NCBI GenBank assembly: GCA_029204225.1
Contig: CM055101.1
Location: 38,990,444-39,054,443, forward strand
Length of the DNA: 64,000 nucleotides
Direction of reading: 5' to 3'
DNA from: Diphasiastrum complanatum
Lineage: Eukaryota; Streptophyta; Lycopodiopsida; Lycopodiales; Lycopodiaceae
The notes beneath the pieces were generated by a model. It was not told the DNA's origin. It did not search any database and worked only from the letters and a program-made list of their open reading frames with translations. Below are positions 37,220-47,984 of the stretch, piece after piece. A program made the position numbers and the translations under genes. Every line of letters starts with the position of its first letter. Positions within the stretch are counted from its first letter, which is position 1.

Positions 37220-38218
37220 TGAGAGCCGAGCATGTGAGCCGAGGAAATACCAGCTAGGAAGATAGTGATTAACTATGTGAGCCTACATGGTGTATCCCAA
37301 AGAAGGAATGACCATGTAGGAGCTAGTAACATTTTCTTGAATAGTTGAAATAAATGTAGACCCCCTTAAAATAGTAAGAGTGAGCCACCTTTTGATGGTG
37401 ACCTCTAGTGGAAGGGCAAATTCCACATGTAATTTTTAATTTAGTGGAATTTCCACATGGGCTCCACATGGGCAACCTTCTTGCCTATTTAAGGGCCCCC
37501 CTCTCTTGTGAGGGAGCTTTTGATTGTATTTTCAAGTTCTCTTGAGCTAACAAAGAGGATCCTCCACGATTTCTTGAAGATCACTAAGCTCCTTGTTCAT
37601 GGCAATGATCTTGAGTGATATTTCTATGAGTATGCTTGATTCCTTGCTTGTGGATTAACTAGGTTCTTGTTTCTTGTTCTTGCTTAGTTGTGGCTTAGCT
37701 TCAGTTCTTGCTTGTGGAATCTCGTAGAAATTAGCATTCAAGTAAACTATAGAGGCTAGAAATGTGGTGTAAATCTTGCATAGTCTTGACATTCTAGTTC
37801 TTGATGTTCTTGGATAATCTAGGGATCAAGTAATGTGTGTTTCTTGATTCTCAGATTGTTAAATGCTTCTAGGAATCTTGTTTCTTGAATCTTGTTTTAG
37901 TTTCAGTAGCTAATCTAGATCTTGATTGTTCTTTGATTCAGTAGTTAGTAGTAGGATCGCTCTCTGTGCTGAACGTTGATATGCTTGAGCTGTAGATGGT
38001 TGCATGGCTATTATATGCATGTAGCTGAGTATCGGATTTGAGCTACCCACTGACAGGCTGGGAAATACGTAATGCATCCTTGAATATTGCTTCTGCTCTG
38101 TTGCCGTTCTAATAAGAAGAGTAATCACAAAGAACCATAACAACAGAAGTAATCCAAGAGAGATAAACAACAAAAAAGAAAAAAAAACGTGTTCACAGAA
38201 TTAGTGAATCTGTGAACA
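37220..38218 (+). mobile_element. Gypsy LTR copy 7 (outer 3' LTR, type alpha)
   Basis: 999 bp. After GTGAACA the sequence is CTCCAATAGAG, copia DNA, instead of the TTTGGCACC that follows the internal copies. This fixes the true LTR end. It diverges from the other copies after 37694. Confidence 0.9.
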
Positions 38219-40493
38219 CTCCAATAGAGAATGATGTCCATGAAGAATGTTTCACCACTTCTTAAAGAATCCCTTACAAGATGTTCCATAAATGTGTCAT
38301 GTAGCACACTTCAAGAACTATACATCATGCCAAGCCATGGATTCCAAGGCATTTTGTGCACTTGAAGATACATCAATTAAACTATTAAGTGCATACACAA
38401 TGTTGCCAAAGACAATTTGCCTTGCTTGATCCATATGATTGAGCCTAGATGGCTCCATCCTGATACTCAAGATTCTTCTTGGAGTCCTTGAGTCTTGAGC
38501 TTGCTCCTCCACTTGACTTGACTCCAAACCATCAATGAACTAAATAAGGTGTTGATCCAAAGGTGCTTCTTCAAGTTTACAGATCTTCCACCTTGAAAGA
38601 TCACATTTCCACCATTGACAAATTCTTTGGTGGAAAACAAGTAGATTCTACAATCTCTACTTGAAGAGCAAAACACTACCATTATTCCTATCATTGAAAT
38701 AGGATAATCTTTGGTCCCTACATTGGAATGATCATGCTCAAAGCATGTGGACCCAGAGATTTCCAATAAAAGTGATGTTTCATCTTTTATGACACTATTC
38801 AAACTATTACAAAAATAGTTATCCGCTTTATCAACAACAAATGGAGATTCGAAAGCATCTAATTTCATTGTCTTGTCATAAAGAGTACTAAACACCATAG
38901 ATCTTAAAGATAAGCAAAAAAGTCACTCCATGTCTACTAATACTATCCAACAAGTACTCAAAGATAGTAGACCCTCCAATGCTCACCGTCCTTGCAAGAT
39001 GCACACTTGAATGGAAAATTTGCATGCAATTTGATGACTCGGCCATTGTCATTGAGGACTTCCTTGGAACTCTCATGCTTTGAGGCTGATCCTCAAAATC
39101 TTCCTCCTTTTGATGCTCCTGCTCAATGCAAGCAAGATCACACTTTGCCAAGATCTCCTCTTGAGTGATCTCCTCCTTTGCCAAGCTCATTCTTTCAAAA
39201 GCAACACTAGCTTCCAACGTAAACAATCTTCCATGCTTAAATTTCATTGCAATGCAAAGATCATTCTTCAAGATGAAACAAACACCATGCTTAAAGTGGA
39301 CATCCAAACCACTTTCTAAGAGTAAACCAACACTAAGCATATTCTTGGTGATTGATGGTACATAAAGGACATTTTCTAGATCCATGCATTTTGAGGATTC
39401 TAGACACAAAGAGATGGTGCCAACACCATGTATCCGACACTCTTCATCATTTGCAGTAAAGACAAACTTTCTAGCATCATTTAAAGTGTGTAAGGTTGAG
39501 AAAAAGTCCTTTTCACAAGACATCTGGGAGCTAGCTAGCCCCACTATCAATCCACCAAGTGTCTCTTGAATTGCTATTGCTTGCTGGTGAGGATGTAGAT
39601 GCCATCAAGAATACATCAACTTCATCCTCCTCCTCCTCACGTGCAAGGTCTCCTTGTCTGTCCTCCTCCTCTTGTGCTCTTAGCCTCTTGTAGCATTCGG
39701 ATGCATAATGCCCCTTCTTTCCACAAAAGAAGCACTTTTGCTTTGACTTGCCCTTTGAGCTTGATGCATCATCCTCTTCTTTGGCCTCCTTGGGATGCTT
39801 CTTCTTTCCATTGGTCTTCTTTTTGCCCTTGAATGAGATATTGGATTTCTCACCTCCATTCTGCAAAGACAATGAACTCATTCTTGCCTTGGTGTGGAGC
39901 ATCCTACACTCTTTAGCCACTAATACACTGTGAAGTTTTTTTATAGTTGGCAAAGTGTCTTGGATGGAGAAACTTTGGACCAAATTTGCAAAGTCATCTT
40001 CTAGACCATTAAGGACAATTTGTACAAGCTCTCCATCATGAATCTTCTCTCCAATGGATGCCAACTCCCTATTTAGAGACTTGATTCTGAGTACATAGTC
40101 TTGTGCACTCTCCTCACTTCTCCTCATGCTTTGCAAAATTTGATTTCTGAGCATAAGAACTCTAGAAGTGTTGCTAGACTCATAGATTGATTTTAAAGAC
40201 TCCCAATCCTCTTTATCACTAGTACAAGCTGATACTTCTCTCAACAAATCATTGCTCACATTCATCTTCACACAATGAAGTGCAAGCCTAGATCTCTTCT
40301 TGTATCTAGCTAACTCCTGTGCACCTAGAGGTTCATCTTCATCTTCAATCAAGAACTCATAAACGTCTTGGAGCACCAAGAGTGACTCCATCCTAACCTT
40401 CCAAATAGCATAATCTGTAGAATTCAACCTCTCACTAGCTTCTATAAGGTATGCTCCAGCAGATGCCATCTTACTAGTGACTTCTACAAACAA
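38219..40493 (-). pseudogene. Copia gag, protease and scrambled integrase
   Basis: Minus strand from 40493. Gag begins MASAGAYLIEASERLNSTDY and includes IWKVRMESLLVLQ. A CCHC knuckle, CFFCGKKGHYASEC, lies near 39720-39760. The protease site WWIDSGA (about 39540-39560) is followed by a 4-bp AGCT insertion that shifts the frame. Protease then continues (TANDEECRIHGVGTISL, NVLYVPSITKNMLSVGL). After GRLFTLEASVAFERM, a linker-like stretch (EEDFEDQPQSMRVPRKSS) precedes integrase-like HSSVHLARTVSIGG, so the domain order is disturbed. Further decayed integrase and the pre-reverse-transcriptase linker (RRILSIRMEPSRLNHMDQ) run to about 38318. The frames of 220 and 143 codons remain open despite this. 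Reverse transcriptase is absent. Confidence 0.88.
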
Positions 40494-41260
40494 GAAATAG
40501 ATTTGATTGACTTGAAACTCACAAAGGTCTCACACTTGTAGTGTTTCACTCAAATTTGATTTCTAATCCAACAAATGGACTTATAATCACAATTCTATCA
40601 CTCCCTCACAATACTGGAATGAAGATAAGATGAAGTGAAAACTACTTTCAAACAAATCTTGCTAAGAAATGGACTTGATTGTCTCTAGAAACTCACCAAG
40701 GTTTCTCTCTTGTAGTGTTTCACTTAAATTAGATTTCTAATCCAACAAATGGACTTATAATCTCAGTTCTAGCACTCCCTCACAAAGTTGGAATGAAGAT
40801 AAGATGATGTAAAATCTACTTACAATCAAATCTTGCCAATTTTGGCTATTTTTGGACAAAAAATGAGTTAATCTCTTTCACACTTTTTGATGTACTTTCA
40901 AGACCTGTAAAACTAGTTTAGAGGACCTAATTTCAGCCTAGATGAATTATATTTCATGACCCTATGTCAAATCTAATCAATGGCAATCAATCTTGGTAGC
41001 TTATCCTAAGATTTCCACCGAGAATTACATCAAAAGCTCACAAATTGAATTTCTTTGGTTCAAATGAATACCATGCATTAAGTGCAGGTTCAGAGGTTCC
41101 CACATATGTGGATAGTACGGATTTGGACCCCTACCAAGTTTGGGATCAAATCTCCTCACCAAAGTCAAGATTCTGGCTTGCCCTCTCAAAACTAGTTTTT
41201 AGCACCAAAACTTGCTAGAAATGGATTTGCATTAGATCAATGGCTTATGCTCTTGTACTT
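40494..41260 (-). mobile_element. Copia leader with a 174-bp tandem duplication
   Basis: Untranslated leader between primer site and gag. A segment containing TTGTAGTGTTTCACT and CTAATCCAACAAATGGACTT occurs twice, 174 bp apart (about 40513-40686 and 40687-40860), with modest divergence. No coding potential was seen. Confidence 0.75.
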
Positions 41261-41273
41261 GGCTCTGATACCA
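41261..41273 (-). promoter_or_regulatory. Primer-binding site (initiator Met tRNA)
   Basis: On the minus strand TGGTATCAGAGCC directly abuts the LTR end TTTCACA. This identifies the LTR at 41274-41902 as the 5' LTR and sets the element's direction. Confidence 0.93.
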
Positions 41274-41902
41274 TGTGAAAGTACTATACTTTAGGACCAT
41301 AAATGGATCTACAAAAGATCCACAAGAGTGATTGGATGCTTGCTTAACAATCTATCAAAAAACTAGACACAAAAAAGTTGATCTAGATTGGCAATTTGAC
41401 AAACAACAAGCATTAACAATCAAAAGCATTGATAAACATTGGAATCCGAGCCCACACGTGTGTACTACAGGCTCTAGTACGGCCTTCAACCTGAGAAACA
41501 AGTAGAAATTGATTTGGTTTCATTTGGATCACAAAAACTCAATGTACATAGTGAACTAGCTTGAGATTGCCAGTGAGCTCCAAAAAAATTTCTATCTTCT
41601 CACTATGGAGAGAGGGAATACATAGAAATAAAACCCTAGTCTATTTCCTAGAGTTATGCTTGGTAGGTAGCTAGTTGGTCAAATTTTCACCTTAAACTTA
41701 GGTGTAGGTCCTATAAAGTAGGGATGACCACCAAATAGACATGACCAACTCTCTTGACTTGACCTAACCTATATTAGGAGTGGGCTTCCACGTGTCATCT
41801 CGACCTCACATGTGTGGAATCCACTTATGTACAAAATTTACATTATACTACATAGTTTTTTTTTATCAAGCTAGATTTGCCAATTTTTGGCAATTCTTCA
41901 CA
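41274..41902 (-). mobile_element. 5' LTR of minus-strand copia element
   Basis: 629 bp, same ends and sequence family as 20714-21394. CACACGTGTG at 41453-41462. Immediately followed by the right TCTTC target copy. Confidence 0.92.
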
Positions 41903-42312
41903 TCTTCCTCAATAACGGTCCTATTTCATGGAACAATCACAAAAAAAAATTCAATATTTTGAATTAGAGTATATCGTAGCCTCTCAAGCTACAAAGAAAA
42001 CAATATGGTTGAGAAACTTACGTTCAGATGTTTGTCTGAAACAATATGCTCCGACAATTTTGTTTTGTGCTAATCAAAGTGCCATTGCTTTATCAGCCAA
42101 CCCTAGATCATTCTAGGAGTAAGAACATTGAGATTAAGTATCACTATGTCAGAAGCAACATTCTTGACAAAGAGGTAAACTTGCAGTATTGTCAAATGCA
42201 AGACATGACAGTTGATATTTTTACTAAGGCACTAATCTTGGATGCACACACAAAATTTTGTGCATAACTAAGTTTGAAGGTCAAGGCATTCATGGATTTA
42301 GATAAAGGGGAG
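41903..42312 (+). pseudogene. Copia RNase H end, continuing from 20713
   Basis: Continues the RNase H interrupted at 20713: VLFHGTITKKNSIF, ELEYIVASQATKKTIWLRNL, ILFCANQSAIALSANP, IEIKYHYVRSNILDKEVNLQ and CQMQDMTVDIFTKAL, then a stop. Frameshifts occur in the A-run near 41940 and at SANPRSF. It ends in a polypurine tract, GATAAAGGGGAG (42301-42312), next to the LTR. Confidence 0.9.
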
Positions 42313-43075
42313 TGTTGAATTATTCTACTATCGAAAGTAATTTATTTGAATAATCGATCTTTAATCTATATCCATTCATTCATTCAGTTCAGCAGTTTTA
42401 TTCATGTTTCTACACAGTCTGTAGAAATACTCGAGAATCGCTCAACAGATGGCTTTGACATATCGGACGACTTCGTCGAACTATTGAAGAAGTTGAAGAC
42501 ATCAAAGGAAGATAGTTACTATTTTCACTTGTTATGAAGCTTACGACTTGCCCTAGCCGCTTTGCAAGTAAATTTCCGAGAAGGCCTTACTGAATGGATG
42601 ACAGCGCATTATGGCTAGTTGTCAATTACGACCTTCAACCTAATTAAGCTGACCTAATTGGATAAGCTTAAACTACTTTAGTATAAATAGATGATCAAAA
42701 TAGAAGAATAAAGAAAAAAAAATCAGAGAAGAAGGACTCATATAGTTCTATTACTGCTCTATTTGAGTAGTTCTACTTAGTGCTTACTCAGAGATAGTTT
42801 AGAATACGCGATTTGTGCTCATCATCATCTGACTTTGTACATGCTACCTACTAAATCAACCCATCTTCTTATCTGATAAATCTCTTATTGTTTCGTCTAA
42901 TCTATTGAATACTTCAATACTGCAATATTCTAAACATCATTTCACTCTATAATTGTTTGGCTACAAATTCACTTTTGTAGTAATGTTTTCAAAGTTAGTT
43001 GCTAAAAGATCAAACATGATGATTGTCATGATAGTTTTGTTTGATTTATGATAGACGTAGTCATGCATAAGGAAG
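42313..43075 (+). mobile_element. 3' LTR of plus-strand copia
   Basis: Begins TGTTGAATTATT right after the polypurine tract. TATAAATA box at 42682-42689. The stretch around GTTTGGCTACAAATTCAC and GTAGTCATGCATA aligns, with clear divergence, to the LTR of duplication copy B (61250-61370), so it is the same family but a different insertion. Similarity fades near 43075, so the right end is missing or truncated. Confidence 0.75.
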
Positions 43076-44738
43076 AAGGATCATTCCGTTGTGCTCGATT
43101 GGTCACCCATAGACTTCATCTTATCAACTCTTCCTCTTTCTTTCCTTCTTCCAACAGGGCCTAGTTTAGATCCATGAGTATCACATGAGCATGTTGGGTT
43201 AGTGGCAGTAGGACCTTCCCGCCCCTCATCGTCATCGAAAGCAGATGCACCACATGGTTTGACAAATCCTACCAGGGAGGGGGACACACCTTCAACACCT
43301 GACATTGCACAATCAAACACGCCCACAGCTCACCCATCCGCCACAACCCTCAAGGCATGCTAGACCATGAGCACCCTATGTACAGTAGAGCCTGGGCAAC
43401 AAACTCTGGATCGTTGTGGATGGCAAAGAGAGCAGCATATCTAATGCACCCGACTAGTTGGTCAGACATTTGTTTCAGGCTTGGTAAGCCACTCTTCTAG
43501 TTCATGGCCATCAAATCACTAGGGCAATAGGGCACGTGTGAACTTGTAGCTGATCCTTGAATTTATGGACAAATGGTGCCCTATGATTATTATGACGTGT
43601 ACATAGGTCTTAGGCTAAGCATTAAAAAGATTAGTAAAATTAGACTATGCAATTGTCATGGCAGGAGTCAACCCTGATCTTGGGGGCAAAGATGGCACAA
43701 ATGTTAATTGCGAGAGCATGACTTGAAAAACTTATGACATTTTTCAGCTCCAGATGTAAGTTGATTATTAGCAGTGATCTACATCCATTGTAACATAAAG
43801 TCTACAAATATTCTTTACAAAATTGCAAGGCTACAAATTTTCTATTTTTGTGTACAATTTAGATCTCCACCTATTTTCATGAGGGCACTTTTGGAGTGAA
43901 TGTAGCCTCAATTTAAACCCAATCACTCCAATATTCTATTTTTGTCCATGCAATTAAATGCATAAATCTGCATTAAGGTCCAAATCCTCACTATCACAGG
44001 CTTAAGGATAGCGACAAGTATTCAATGCTTCTATACAAATTTAACTTCTTGTATATTTGCATTGGGTCCTCTTTATCAAATTTCTCTCAAGTTTTTTTTT
44101 AAATCGAAACATATCACGAAGCCTTTCTTTGTAATCTCTCAAACTACAATCTGCCGGTCATTGGCTTTGATATACAAACATGTTGGGTTGAGAAGTAACA
44201 TGTTGGATGCACCAAGTGCTCACAGCTCCACACTTTTAAGCTCATTGAGATCAATATCCCTAGAGTAGATGAATTTCACAGTTATGATGCTCAGTGTATA
44301 CCAAATTCCAATACTCACAGAGAGCTGACTCAAAATCATTAGAGGAAAAAAAACTAGCGATGCTGAAATATCTAAAAAAATTCACCCTTTTTGAGAGAAA
44401 TAGAGCATGAACACTATCTATGCTAACAAGGGTCCATGGACAACAAATCAATATAGGCCATGTAAATTATGCAGTTATGGACCCACTAGGCCATAACTCT
44501 TTGTATGATGTGCAGAACGACCACGTTGCTAATGATTCTTGCTACCACACACAGATCACTAGGATGTCATCCACCCTAGATTTGTTGATCCAAATGTCGA
44601 CATATGACTAGAGCTGGACTTCATGGCTGACATGATGTTGATAGTGACATGTTCGTTGAGTCAGCTACATGTCCACAAACCTAATGGTAGATCTAGGGGC
44701 ACGACCAAGCTCATAAATCTCCACTTGAAGGTGGGCAA
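43076..44738. other. Unassigned sequence
   Basis: Moderate GC compared with its surroundings in 43081-43400. I saw no retrotransposon motif, tRNA or convincing splice-bounded exon. A minus-strand frame at 43081-43326 (81 codons, Gly/Ser/Thr-rich) and short plus-strand frames around 44062-44611 are not recognisable. It may be old host intergenic DNA. Confidence 0.35.
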
Positions 44739-45285
44739 TGTGAAAATACTGTAAAATTAAAATAATATTAAACTTAGAGATTCAAGTTTTGGGGTTTGTC
44801 CAAACTTGAGGTAGATTAGTCTAGTAGCTTTCCAATTAGAGTCAAGTTAGTTTTCTGTCTTCATAGTGATGTGTAGGTCTAGAACCTATCAAGAAGCATT
44901 TTAGGCTACTCTTGTAGGTCAAAGGATTCTCAAAAAGAGAGATTCTCAAGTCTTATCCATCTCTCTTTTTGTCATCTAGTAGAGAGGTAGAGGCAATGTG
45001 GTGTCTAGATTGTTCTCTCTCTCCACGAGTTCTAGAAGGCCTCTTGTATTATAAATAAGGTGGCTTTGTACCATAAGAATACACCTCTTCAAGTAAAGCT
45101 TCCATTTGATCCATTTGAGGTGTAATGATAGTTAGATTGTGATGAATGATCTTGCCTTCATGCTAACTAGCTTGTCGATGTTTTCCATATGATTGGTTTT
45201 GGAATAAAAGCTAGTTTAGTGTGCAATCCTTCATTCTCTTGATCCTTTGTACTTGCAGCTGGTTCACACGTGTGAAAATTTCTCA
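44739..45285 (+). mobile_element. 5' LTR of plus-strand copia
   Basis: 547 bp from TGTGAAAATACTG to AATTTCTCA. TATA box GTATTATAAATAAGG near 45050 and the palindrome CACACGTGTG at 45265-45274. The primer site follows directly. No 3' partner LTR was found. Confidence 0.8.
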
Positions 45286-45297
45286 TGGTATCAGATC
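45286..45297 (+). promoter_or_regulatory. Primer-binding site, mutated
   Basis: TGGTATCAGATC follows the LTR and differs from the initiator-Met site only near its 3' end (GAGC to GATC). A second CACACGTGTG lies in the leader at 45828-45837. Confidence 0.8.
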
Positions 45298-46035
45298 TTG
45301 ATAGGAGAATACACATCTAATCATTGCTTTGTCAAATGGAACTCATCATTGTTGGTGAAATTTTGCCTCTTACTAGCACTCGATTTTGAGCTAACTAGAT
45401 CCACTCTCATCATCATTTATTAATGTATCTTTTTTTCTGATTCCAGAGCTGTACGGCCTATTGTAGTAGCATGTGTGAGGCCTCTAATCAAGATAGAGTG
45501 GGGGCAATGTTACTTCTCATCTTTTCCATCCATGTTGCTTATGAATGGAAAGCTAATCAAGTGTAGATTGTGATGCAAGTGACCTCAAGAGGATTGGTGG
45601 ATCCTAAGGAGAGTTCTTTGCACTCAAAGTGAGGCATATTGAAGAAGAAAAAAAGAGTTTTACATGCTTGAAGGCTGTACTATCAAAGATCCTTTATTGT
45701 AGGAGTCAAAATAGCAAATTTTGACTATTTTTCAATTTTCTCCAATCTAAGAAGCATTGTTTGGATCTATGATCCTATGAATGGATGAAACTTTCTAAAT
45801 GATACATCTGAATTTTTTAAGCTATTTCACACGTGTGAACTCAGATTTACTTCATCCACTTTTGCTTTGAAAAATTAAGTGCAAATTTTGACTAGCACCT
45901 AGAAATTGTTATTTTTGGCCTTCTTTGAGTTGTCAATCATTTGTTACTTAATTCCAAGTGATCAATAGTTTACATTTGATTAGTTTTGAACCTCTGAAAA
46001 CATTCATTTAGTAAGCCAAATTCAATTCTCTAGGC

Positions 46036-47984
46036 ATGACTTCAATGGGATCTTGTCTATTAGAACAAAGTGAGAGACTCACTTCTACAAATTATGGTAC
46101 ATGGAAAGTGAGGATAGAATCCATTCTTGTACTTCAAGATCTAATAGATATAGTGAATGGGAATGAGGAGGAGCCTACTAATCCTCAAGAAATTCTCAAA
46201 TTCAAGAAAAGAGCACGTGTTGCTCTTCATGTTTTAAAGCTAAATGTCTCTAATGAAGTTCTAAGAGAGATTAGCTCTTGTGTCAATGCTCAAGAAGCAT
46301 GGAGTACTCTTCAATCCATTTACGAGTCTAAAAACACTTCAAGAGTCCTTACTCTAAGAAATATGATTTTTCAAAGTTTTCAAAGAAAGGATGAAAGTGC
46401 TTCATCCTATGTTTCTAGAGTCAAGGATCTCCGTAAAGATCTTTGTTGCATAGATGATTCTATCAAATCCAAAGAAATTGTTCAAGTTATTTTGAATGGA
46501 TTAAGTGAGGATTTTGATACTATTGTTCAATCTTATGCAATTAAAGAGGACTTACCCTCTTTAGAAGCCTTACAAGGAGTATTGATAGCCGAGGAGTATA
46601 GGCATCAAACTCGAGTGGCAAGATTTGAGAGATTGTCTCTCAAGGATGGAGGAAGTGATCAAGCCCTCTTCACCAAATCCAAGGAGAAGAGAAAAGACAA
46701 GAAGAATGGCAAGAGCTCCAAGGACAACACAAAAGCAATGGAGAAGACATCCGAGGAGGAACCAAGCTCATCCAATGTAAAGAAGAACAAATACAAGGTT
46801 ACTTGTTTCTCTTGGTTGCTGTTGTTGAGAATCAACTATCTTGTAAAATTAAAGCTTTGAGAAGTGATAATGGAGGTGAATACATCTCCACAAAGTTCAT
46901 AAACTTTTGTAATGATTTTGGCATTAGAAGAGATTTCACTTGTTCCTACTCTACTCAATCTAATGGAGTGGCCAAAAGAAAAAATAGAACTATATGTGAA
47001 TGTGCAAAGGCACTTAGACTAGGAGCCTCTCTTTTTAAAGATTTTTGGGGAGAAGCAATAGGATGTGCTAACTATCTTTGCAATTTTTTGCCAAATCATG
47101 CTATAGAAGATATTTCACCTTATGAAAAGTTGTATGGAAGGAAACCCGAGGTCAATCATCTTAGAACATTTGGATGTGTATGCTTTGTAGATGTACCTCT
47201 TGAAACAAGAAAAAAAGAAGATGCTAATGCTCTTAAAGGCATTATGATAGGCTAATGAAGTAAAGCCTATAGGATTTTTGTTCCATCTACTAATCAAACT
47301 ATGATAAGTAGAGATGTGATCTTCCATGAAGTTTGAATGTACATGAAGGACAATGTGTAGGAATATCAAGAGCTTATTCATCAAGGAGAAGTCTCTTCAT
47401 CAAGTATTGATCAAGATGAAGACTTCATGGGGCCAAGATCACAAGAGAAGCTGAATCTACCAATGACTCCAAGAAGATCAACCCGAGAGAGATCCGAGCC
47501 TAGAAGACTCACCTACTTGAAAAAAGGCAAACAAGTGGAGGATTCAAGTTCTCTACATGCTTTTCACACTTCCATTGAAGAACCATCAAGTGTGGAGGAA
47601 GCTCTTTAATCAAAGGATTGGATCAAAGCTATGGAGGCCGAGTATGAAGCTTTGATGCAAAATGAGGCCTGGCAACTTGTAGATCCACCTAATGACAAGC
47701 ATGTCATTGGATGCAAGTGGGTCTATAGAATCAAGCTCAATAATGATGGATCAATCAATAAGTTCAAAGCAAGGCTCTGTGCTAAAGGCTATGCCCAAAT
47801 CAAAGGCATAGATTATGAAGAAACCTTTGCTCTCATAGCAAAAATGGTAACCATTAGAATTCTCATTACTATTTGTTGTTTTTATGATTAGAAAATGCTT
47901 CAACTTGATGTTTCCAATGCTTTCTTAAATGGTTACTTAGAAGAGGAAATATATATGCATCAACCTCCAGGTTTTGTTTTGAAT
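46036..47984 (+). pseudogene. Copia gag fused to integrase and partial reverse transcriptase
   Basis: Gag starts MTSMGSCLLEQSERLTSTNY at 46036 and runs about 250 residues to NKYKVTCF, the first Cys of the zinc knuckle. It then jumps directly to the integrase core (NQLSCKIKALRSDNGGEYIS), deleting the knuckle, protease, pre-integrase and the first integrase Asp. Integrase continues with STQSNGVAKRKNRTICECAK and YEKLYGRKPEVNHLRTFGC to a stop at 47255. The linker RRSTRERSEPRRL and reverse transcriptase (GCKWVYRIKLNNDGSINKFK, GIDYEETFALIAKM) follow, with a stop before MLQLDVSNAFLNGYLEEEIY. At about 47984 it joins the protease region of a different copia. Confidence 0.9.

Larger units (their letters stand above)
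29718..37536. repeat. 7,819-bp tandem duplication, unit 2
   Basis: Second unit; identity with unit 1 runs on to about 37693, where LTR copy 7 first differs (C at 37694 within TGTGGCTTAGC). Confidence 0.95.
21499..38218 (+). mobile_element. Composite Ty3/gypsy element, seven LTR copies
   Basis: Starts with TGTTAGCC at 21499 and ends with TGTGAACA at 38218 (TGTT..AACA termini). Near-matching 5-bp flanks, CTACA (21494-21498) and CTCCA (38219-38223), are a probable mutated target duplication. Inside, LTR copies alternate with interiors that retain only a primer-site-like start, 25-bp minisatellite arrays and the C-terminal part of a gypsy integrase. No gag, protease, reverse transcriptase or RNase H was seen, so all copies are non-autonomous. 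Two LTR types occur: type alpha (copies 1, 4, 7; TATTTAAG, ACAAAG) and type beta (copies 2, 3, 5, 6; TATTCAAG, AATAAAG). Confidence 0.88.
20714..41902 (-). mobile_element. Minus-strand copia element with full target duplication
   Basis: Bounded by two LTRs (20714-21394 and 41274-41902) of the same family, both with TGTGAA..TTCACA ends, and by a perfect TCTTC target duplication. The primer site lies inside the right LTR, so transcription runs leftward. The interior holds gag, protease, scrambled pre-integrase/integrase (40493-38318) and a duplicated leader. Reverse transcriptase and RNase H are missing. The gypsy composite at 21499-38218 sits inside it. Before that insertion the copia element was only about 4.5 kb, a non-autonomous deletion derivative. 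Confidence 0.92.
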
